The notes below the pieces were generated by a model. The model searched no databases, had not been told where the DNA came from, and worked only from the letters and a program-made list of their open reading frames with translations. The position numbers and the translations under genes are program-made. DNA of 64,000 nucleotides, from the NCBI RefSeq assembly GCF_900156545.1, contig NZ_FTNW01000005.1:124001-188000 (forward strand), in the 5' to 3' direction. Source of the DNA: Aquipseudomonas alcaligenes (lineage in GTDB: Bacteria > Pseudomonadota > Gammaproteobacteria > Pseudomonadales > Pseudomonadaceae). Positions 57,756 through 64,000 of this stretch are shown one piece after another (positions within the stretch are counted from its first letter, which is position 1; the number at the start of each line of letters is the position of its first letter).

Positions 57756-58985
57756 ATGAACCTGATCCTGCTCGCCGTTCCCTTCTTCTTCCTGCTGATC
57801 GCCCTCGAGCTAGTTGTCGACCGCGTGCGCGGGGTCAGCACCTACCGCCTGGCGGACTCGCTGAACAGCCTCAGCGCCGGCGTGCTGTCGCAGGCCAGCG
57901 GCCTGCTGGGCAAGGCGATTGTCGTACTTGGCTACGCCTTCGCCTACGAGCACCTGCACCTCACGGTGCTGCCGGACGAGCCCTGGGTCTGGGTGCTGGC
58001 CTTCGTCTTCTACGACTTCTGCTACTACTGGAACCACCGCATTGGCCATGAGCGCAACATCTTCTGGGCCTCACACGTGGTGCATCACCAGAGCGAGGAC
58101 TACAACCTGTCCACCGCCCTGCGCCAGACCAGCACCGGTTTTCTGCTGAGCTGGATCTTCTACCTGCCGATGGCCGTGGCCGGCGTGCCGCCGCTGGTGT
58201 TCGTCACGGTCGCCGCGCTCAACCTGCTGTACCAGTTCTGGGTGCATACCCGCCACGTGCCCAAGCTGGGCTGGTACGAATGGTTTTTCGTCACGCCATC
58301 CAACCACCGCGTGCATCATGCGCAGAACCCGGTGTACATGGATCGCAACTACGGCGGCGTGTTCATCCTCTGGGACCGCCTGTTCGGCACCTTCCAGGAG
58401 GAACTGGACGAGCAGCCGGTGGTGTTCGGCGTGACCACGCCGCTGCGCAGCTGGAACCCGCTGTGGGCCAACCTGCAGTTCTACGTGCAGCTGTGGCGCG
58501 ACGCGGTACGTGCCGGCTCCTGGTGGGACAGGCTGCGCATCTGGTTCATGCCCACCGGTTGGCGCCCGGCCGATGTGGCGGCGCGCTATCCGCTGGACAA
58601 GCCGGATCTGGCCAGCTTCCGCAAGTTCGAGGTACCGCTGGCGCGCGGGCCGAAGGTCTATGCCGCGCTGCAGTTCACCAGCTACGTGCTGGGCACCAGC
58701 TGGCTGGTGGCGGTGGCGGGGCAGCACACACTGGACGTGATCGCAGGCGCCTGGCTGTGGGTGGCTTTCGGCCTTTATGCCATCGGAATCTGGCTGGAGA
58801 ACCGCCCCTTTGCCCGCGGCCTGGAGCTGCTGCGCCTGGCGCTGAACCTGCCCGCGCTGCTCTGGGCCCAGCAGGTGGGCCTGGTGGGGGGCGGCATGCT
58901 GGTGTGGTGGTTGCTGGCGGCCTGGAGCCTGGCCAGCCTGGCCTGGCTGCTGTGGCCGCGGCAGGCGCAGGCACAGCCGGCCTGA
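57756..58985 (+). CDS. Sterol desaturase/fatty acid hydroxylase family protein
   Basis: 409 aa membrane di-iron oxygenase. Histidine boxes are HRIGHE, HVVHHQSEDYN and HRVHHAQN, plus an N-terminal hydrophobic region. The C-terminal about 100 residues are four further hydrophobic segments. It may modify a lipid or hopanoid-type substrate; unknown. ATG 57756 is the family start. An inverted repeat follows before hemB. Confidence 0.9.
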   Translation: MNLILLAVPFFFLLIALELVVDRVRGVSTYRLADSLNSLSAGVLSQASGLLGKAIVVLGYAFAYEHLHLTVLPDEPWVWVLAFVFYDFCYYWNHRIGHERNIFWASHVVHHQSEDYNLSTALRQTSTGFLLSWIFYLPMAVAGVPPLVFVTVAALNLLYQFWVHTRHVPKLGWYEWFFVTPSNHRVHHAQNPVYMDRNYGGVFILWDRLFGTFQEELDEQPVVFGVTTPLRSWNPLWANLQFYVQLWRDAVRAGSWWDRLRIWFMPTGWRPADVAARYPLDKPDLASFRKFEVPLARGPKVYAALQFTSYVLGTSWLVAVAGQHTLDVIAGAWLWVAFGLYAIGIWLENRPFARGLELLRLALNLPALLWAQQVGLVGGGMLVWWLLAAWSLASLAWLLWPRQAQAQPA

Positions 58986-59015
58986 AGGGAACTGCGGCTG
59001 CCCGTCGCAGTCTGG

Positions 59016-60107
<1,092 letters not shown>

Positions 60108-60128
60108 AGCGCCCCAGGGAAGCAGGAC

Positions 60129-62330
60129 ATGAACACCGAGGGACTCAGCAACAAGCAGATCGTCGACGCCCAGCTCGAGGTCGAACCGCCCGTGCCGGTG
60201 GAGGTCGCCGCCGAGGTGGCGCCCGTTGCCGAACCGACAGCGCCGGCACTGGTGATTCCGGGCCTGGATGACAGCAGCCTGTACATCCACCGCGAGCTGT
60301 CACAGCTGAAGTTCAATATCCGCGTGCTGGAACAGGCGCTGGACGAGTCCTACCCGCTGCTGGAGCGGCTGAAGTTCCTGCTGATCTTTTCCAGCAACCT
60401 CGACGAGTTCTTCGAGATCCGCGTTGCCGGCCTGAAGAAGCAGATCAACTTCGCCCGCGAACAGGCCGGTGCCGACGGCCTGCTGCCGAGCCAGGTGCTG
60501 GCGCGCATCTCCGAGATCGCCCACGAGCAGGTCGAGCGTCAGTACGCGCTGCTCAACGACGTGCTGCTGCCGGAGCTGGCCAAGCACCAGATCAACTTTA
60601 TCCGCCGCCGCTACTGGACCACCAAGCTGAAGACCTGGGTGCGTCGCTACTTCCGCGACGAGATCGCACCGATCATCACCCCGATCGGCCTCGACCCGAC
60701 GCACCCCTTTCCGCTGCTGGTGAACAAGAGCCTCAACTTTATCGTCGAGCTTGAAGGCGTCGATGCCTTCGGTCGCGACTCCGGCCTGGCCATCATCCCG
60801 GCGCCGCGCCTGCTGCCGCGCATCATTCGCGTGCCGGAAGAAGTCGGCGGCCCCGGCGACAACTACGTTTTCCTCTCCTCGATGATCCACGCCCACGCCG
60901 ACGACCTGTTCCACGGCATGAGCGTGAAGGGCTGCTACCAGTTCCGCCTGACCCGCAACGCCGACCTGTCGGTGGATGCCGAGGATGTGGAAGACCTGGC
61001 GCGCGCCCTGCGTGGCGAGCTGTTCAGCCGCCGCTACGGCGACGCGGTGCGCCTGGAAGTGGCGGACACCTGCCCCAAGAGCCTGGCGGACTTCCTGCTC
61101 AAGCAGTTCAACCTCTCCGAGAACGAGCTGTACCGGGTCAACGGCCCGGTCAACCTGACCCGCCTGTTCAGCATCACCGGGCTGGAGAGCCACCCGGAGC
61201 TGCAGCACGCGCCCTTCACCCCGGTGATCCCCAAGCTGCTGCAGAACGCCGAGAACATCTTCAACGTGGTCGGCAAGCAGGACATCCTGCTGCTGCACCC
61301 CTTCGAGTCGTTCACCCCGGTGATCGACCTGCTGCGCCAGGCCGCCAAGGACCCCAGCGTGCTGGCGATCAAGCAGACCCTGTACCGCTCCGGGGCCAAC
61401 TCGGAGATCGTCGATGCGCTGGTGGATGCTGCGCGTAACGGCAAGGAAGTCACCGCAGTGATCGAGCTGCGCGCGCGCTTCGACGAGGAGTCCAACCTGC
61501 AGCTGGCCAGCCGCCTGCAGGCTGCCGGCGCGGTGGTGATCTACGGCGTGGTCGGCTTCAAGACCCACGCCAAGATGATGCTGATCCTGCGCCGCGAGAA
61601 TGGCGAGCTGCGCCGCTACGCGCACCTCGGCACCGGCAACTACCACGCCGGCAATGCCCGCCTGTACACCGACTACAGCCTGCTGACCGCCGACGAGGCG
61701 CTCGGCGAGGACGTGTCCAAGCTATTCAACCAGCTGATCGGCATGGGCAAGACCCTGCGCATGAAGAAGCTGCTGCACGCACCTTTCACCCTGAAGAAGA
61801 CCCTGCTCGACATGATCGCCCGCGAGGCGCAGTTCGCCAGCGAAGGCAAGCCGGCGCACATCATGGCCAAGGTCAACTCGCTGACCGATCCGAAGATCAT
61901 CCGCGCGCTGTACAAGGCCAGCCAGATGGGCGTGCGCATCGACCTGGTGGTGCGCGGCATGTGCTGCCTGCGTCCGGGGGTTCCGGGGGTGTCGCACAAC
62001 ATTCAGGTGCGCTCCATCGTCGGTCGCTTCCTTGAGCACAGCCGCATCTACTACTTCGGTAACGGTGGCGACGAGCAGCTGTTCCTCTCCAGTGCCGACT
62101 GGATGGAGCGCAACCTCGACAAGCGCGTGGAGACCTGCTTCCCGGTGGAGGGCAAGAAGCTCATCACCCGGGTCAAGAAGGAGCTGGAAAGCTACCTCAC
62201 CGACAACACCCAGGCCTGGCTGCTGCAGCCGGATGGTCGCTACCAGCGCATCACGCCGTTCGGCAACGCCAACCCGCGCAACGCCCAGGCGGCGCTGCTG
62301 GAAAAGCTGACCGCACCGCAGGTACGTTGA
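60129..62330 (+). CDS. ppk: Polyphosphate kinase 1
   Basis: 733 aa. It makes polyphosphate from ATP. The N-terminal about 35 residues are an Ala/Pro/Val-rich extension, then [35 protein letters not shown], and the phosphohistidine region [12 protein letters not shown], with further [10 protein letters not shown] and two phospholipase-D-like domains. It starts 21 bp after hemB and may be co-transcribed. Confidence 0.97.
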   Translation: MNTEGLSNKQIVDAQLEVEPPVPVEVAAEVAPVAEPTAPALVIPGLDDSSLYIHRELSQLKFNIRVLEQALDESYPLLERLKFLLIFSSNLDEFFEIRVAGLKKQINFAREQAGADGLLPSQVLARISEIAHEQVERQYALLNDVLLPELAKHQINFIRRRYWTTKLKTWVRRYFRDEIAPIITPIGLDPTHPFPLLVNKSLNFIVELEGVDAFGRDSGLAIIPAPRLLPRIIRVPEEVGGPGDNYVFLSSMIHAHADDLFHGMSVKGCYQFRLTRNADLSVDAEDVEDLARALRGELFSRRYGDAVRLEVADTCPKSLADFLLKQFNLSENELYRVNGPVNLTRLFSITGLESHPELQHAPFTPVIPKLLQNAENIFNVVGKQDILLLHPFESFTPVIDLLRQAAKDPSVLAIKQTLYRSGANSEIVDALVDAARNGKEVTAVIELRARFDEESNLQLASRLQAAGAVVIYGVVGFKTHAKMMLILRRENGELRRYAHLGTGNYHAGNARLYTDYSLLTADEALGEDVSKLFNQLIGMGKTLRMKKLLHAPFTLKKTLLDMIAREAQFASEGKPAHIMAKVNSLTDPKIIRALYKASQMGVRIDLVVRGMCCLRPGVPGVSHNIQVRSIVGRFLEHSRIYYFGNGGDEQLFLSSADWMERNLDKRVETCFPVEGKKLITRVKKELESYLTDNTQAWLLQPDGRYQRITPFGNANPRNAQAALLEKLTAPQVR

Positions 62331-62363
62331 CCTCCAGGACCCCTGGCAGGTCGGCAGCGGCGT

Positions 62364-62456
62364 GGATGGCTCCCCTCTCCCGTTTACGGGAGAGGGGCAG
62401 GGGAGATGGCTGTTGCGGCCCCTCTCCCTAGCCCTCTCCCCGCCGGGGAGAGGGAA
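62364..62456. repeat. Two REP palindromes after ppk
   Basis: First: CCCCTCTCCCG and CGGGAGAGGGG around TTTA (62372-62397). Second: CCCTCTCCCC and GGGGAGAGGG around GCC (62432-62454). They sit between ppk and the convergent DUF4399 gene. Confidence 0.85.
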
Positions 62457-62479
62457 TGTCCGAGCCACGGTCGTGGCTG

Positions 62480-62920
62480 CTATTGCACGGTGATCCGGAT
62501 CTTCTCGGAGATCACTGGCGGGTCCATCGGCACGTGGTGTTTGTCGCCGATCAGCAGCTGCAGCGTGTGGGTGCCCGGCGGCAGGGTCAGCTCGGTTTCC
62601 GTCTGGCCCTTGCCGAAATGCAGAATCTGTTCGGTCGCCGGCAGGGGCGCATCCAGCAGTGGCAGCGTGGTGACATCCACCAGCAGGTGATGATGCCCGG
62701 TCGCGGGCACATCAATCCCGGCCGGCGCCACGCCCATGCCTTTCAGGCCGAATCTGACGGTGAAGGTCTGGCCGACGGTGGCGCCATCCTGCGGCGTGAT
62801 GAAATACACTTGGGCGCCTTCCGGCGCGGGGAGCTGGGGCACCGAATTGTCGGCCGGGGCCAGGACGGGTAGCGAGCAGAGCAGGGCGGTCAGCCCCAGG
62901 GGCAGTAGCAATGGACGCAT
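62480..62920 (-). CDS. DUF4399 family secreted protein
   Basis: 146 aa. A signal peptide (MRPLLLPLGLTALLCSLPVLA) is followed by a beta-rich domain with VYFITPQDGATVGQTFTVRFG, TGHHHLLVD and GTHTLQLLIGDKHHVP, the histidine-rich signature of DUF4399. Function unknown; periplasmic metal binding is conceivable. Confidence 0.9.
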   Translation of the reverse strand: MRPLLLPLGLTALLCSLPVLAPADNSVPQLPAPEGAQVYFITPQDGATVGQTFTVRFGLKGMGVAPAGIDVPATGHHHLLVDVTTLPLLDAPLPATEQILHFGKGQTETELTLPPGTHTLQLLIGDKHHVPMDPPVISEKIRITVQ

Positions 62921-62983
62921 GGCAGGCTCCTGTGCGTAGAGGGTCCTGCTCTGACCTTAGGCGCTACGGCGCCTGGCGCCGGG

Positions 62984-63481
62984 TCAGTCGTCGCCTTGTT
63001 CCAGGCGGGCCAGTTCGGCAGCCGCCTCGGCCAGCTGGGTCTCGTTGAACACCTGGACGCCGTGGCGCTTGAGCAGGGCTGCCGTGACGCCCTCGCCGGC
63101 GACCAGGGTGCCGTTGAAGTGGCCGTCGTAATTGTGCGTGTTGCCGCAGGACGGGCTGCGCGCCTTGAGCACGGCGACCCGCAAACCGTGCTGCTGGGCC
63201 AGGCGCAGGGCGATCTCGGCACCGGCGACGAAGGCCGCCGTGACATCGGCGCCATCGTCGGTCAGCACCGGCAGGCGCCCGTCGAGCACCGCGCCGCCCT
63301 GGCCGCCGGGAATTTCCGCCGGCGGGCGTGGCGTCGGCAGGCCGCCGGCCACTTCGGGGCACAGTGGCACGATGCGGCCCTCGTCCTGCCAGCGTTGCAG
63401 CAGATCGTAGGGCCCGTGGGCGCCGCCGTCGTAGCGAACCTTGTGGCCGAGCAGGCAACGGCTGACCAGCAGCTTTTCCAT
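62984..63481 (-). CDS. DUF523 family protein
   Basis: 165 aa. MEKLLVSRCLLGHKVRYDGG, VPLCPEVAGGLPTPRPPAEI and KARSPSCGNTHNYDG are the conserved cysteine motifs of the DUF523 family. Function is unknown; a thiol or metal role is suggested by the cysteines. Two adjacent ATG codons (63484, 63481) follow GGAGG; the second has better spacing. Confidence 0.9.
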   Translation of the reverse strand: MEKLLVSRCLLGHKVRYDGGAHGPYDLLQRWQDEGRIVPLCPEVAGGLPTPRPPAEIPGGQGGAVLDGRLPVLTDDGADVTAAFVAGAEIALRLAQQHGLRVAVLKARSPSCGNTHNYDGHFNGTLVAGEGVTAALLKRHGVQVFNETQLAEAAAELARLEQGDD

Positions 63482-63497
63482 CATTCCTCCAAGGTTC

Positions 63498-63553
63498 GCG
63501 TAGGGCGGGTGCACCCCGCGCGATCGGCAGCGCGGGTTGCACCCGCCCTACGC
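63498..63553. repeat. Long hairpin repeat upstream of the DUF523 gene
   Basis: GCGTAGGGCGGGTGCACCCC with GCGC and its 24-bp inverted partner (one mismatch) flank a 7-bp loop. It lies 17 nt before the DUF523 start, so it is in its leader. Repeats of this kind (GTAGGGCGGGTGCA) are known as interspersed palindromes in pseudomonads. Confidence 0.75.
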
Positions 63554-63612
63554 CGTGACTGAAAGCGCATGTGACAGTGCCGCCCTCTCCCGGGGAAAGC
63601 GGGGAGCATGCT

Positions 63613-64000
63613 TCAGCGCCGCCTGAACCAGCCGGTCAGCGACAGGCGTTCGCGGGTGGCCGGCAGCACTTCGTGGGGCAGCTCGGCGGAGATGAACAGC
63701 ACCAGGGTGCCGGCGGTGGGCAGCACGTCCAGCTCGGTATCGTCCGCCAGGTACAGGCGCAACGCGCCACCCTGCTCGGCCTGCCAGGCCTCGTTGAGGT
63801 AGTACACGGCACTGACAGTGCGCCGGTCATCGTCGCGGAAACGGTCGAGGTGCTTCTGGTAGAAGGCGCCCGGCGGGTAGCAGGCGAAGTGGCACTCGAA
63901 ATCTTCCAGGCCGAGATAGAAGGCCTGGTTGAGGGCGCTGCGCAATTCGTCCATGGCCTGCAGGTAGCCGTCGCTCGGCGCGCTCTGGCCGTGTTCCAGC
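63613..64000 (-). CDS. 2OG-Fe(II) oxygenase, SM-20/prolyl-hydroxylase-like, 5' end outside the window
   Basis: The visible 129 residues are the C-terminal part of a Fe(II)/2-oxoglutarate dioxygenase. The metal His and Asp are in YQKHLDRF, the distal His in ELPHEV, and the 2OG-binding Arg in TRERLSLTGWF. The frame is open to the right edge, so the N-terminus is cut off. Substrate unknown; relatives hydroxylate proteins such as EF-Tu. Confidence 0.85.
   Translation of the reverse strand, partial: LEHGQSAPSDGYLQAMDELRSALNQAFYLGLEDFECHFACYPPGAFYQKHLDRFRDDDRRTVSAVYYLNEAWQAEQGGALRLYLADDTELDVLPTAGTLVLFISAELPHEVLPATRERLSLTGWFRRR

Overview
The window is GC-rich chromosomal DNA from a Pseudomonas (sensu lato). 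The evidence is gene content and order that I recall as typical of the genus: alanine racemase, PauR-type regulator, cytochrome c5, rep, EAL protein, glnK-amtB, sutA, xerC-dapF-lysA, cyaY-rnk-cyaA, argH-algZ-algR, hemCDXY-dsbB-algQ-FKBP-algP, hemB and ppk. Two consecutive ammonium transporter genes after glnK resemble what is known from P. stutzeri-type strains. The species cannot be fixed from the sequence alone. Both edges cut a gene: the racemase on the left and a 2OG-Fe(II) oxygenase on the right.

Layout. 1-7 kb: racemase 3' end, PauR-like regulator, cytochrome c5, a large WG-repeat/Sel1 protein and Rep helicase. 7-15 kb: c-di-GMP phosphodiesterase, MATE exporter, LysR regulator, gamma-glutamyl-GABA hydrolase and BetT choline transporter. 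14.6-21 kb: ComM, UbiK, the nitrogen unit glnK-amtB-amtB2 behind a good sigma-54/NtrC promoter, YjbQ and SutA. 20.9-25.5 kb: a tight minus-strand operon lptM-lysA-dapF-DUF484-xerC-HAD. 25.6-36.8 kb: AraC regulator, cyaY, rnk, a lipase, a glycine-rich protein, class I adenylate cyclase and small or hypothetical genes. 36.8-40.2 kb: argH, divergent from the algZ-algR two-component pair. 44.2-51.7 kb: hemC-hemD-hemX-hemY with 4-nt overlaps, then dsbB, algQ, an FKBP isomerase, algP and a TIGR02444 protein. 51.8-64 kb: ABC-F ATPase, MscS-like channel, RhtB exporter, SDR, YaiI, thioesterase, elbB, a sterol-desaturase-like enzyme, hemB, ppk, DUF4399, DUF523 and the oxygenase.

The only clearly accessory segment lies at about 40.23-44.12 kb, between algR and hemC, which I recall as adjacent in P. 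aeruginosa. It is visibly AT-richer. It holds a REP-associated tyrosine transposase (RAYT) with inverted ends; a two-gene module of unknown function (A1-B1); a 72-nt second copy of the RAYT 3' end fused to the end of B1; a short 3' gene remnant; a diverged second copy of the same module (A2-B2); a second REP-like end with a tandem 18-bp repeat; and the last 62 codons of a GspE-type secretion ATPase. The duplicated A-B module is the best candidate here for an undescribed system. Its layout resembles the orphan immunity arrays of polymorphic toxin loci, but that reading is inference.

Four tetrapyrrole genes in one operon plus hemB, the alginate regulators (algZ, algR, algQ, algP) and the lysine/peptidoglycan genes (lysA, dapF) are ordinary core chromosome. 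Several REP-type palindromes sit at convergent or 3' gene ends.
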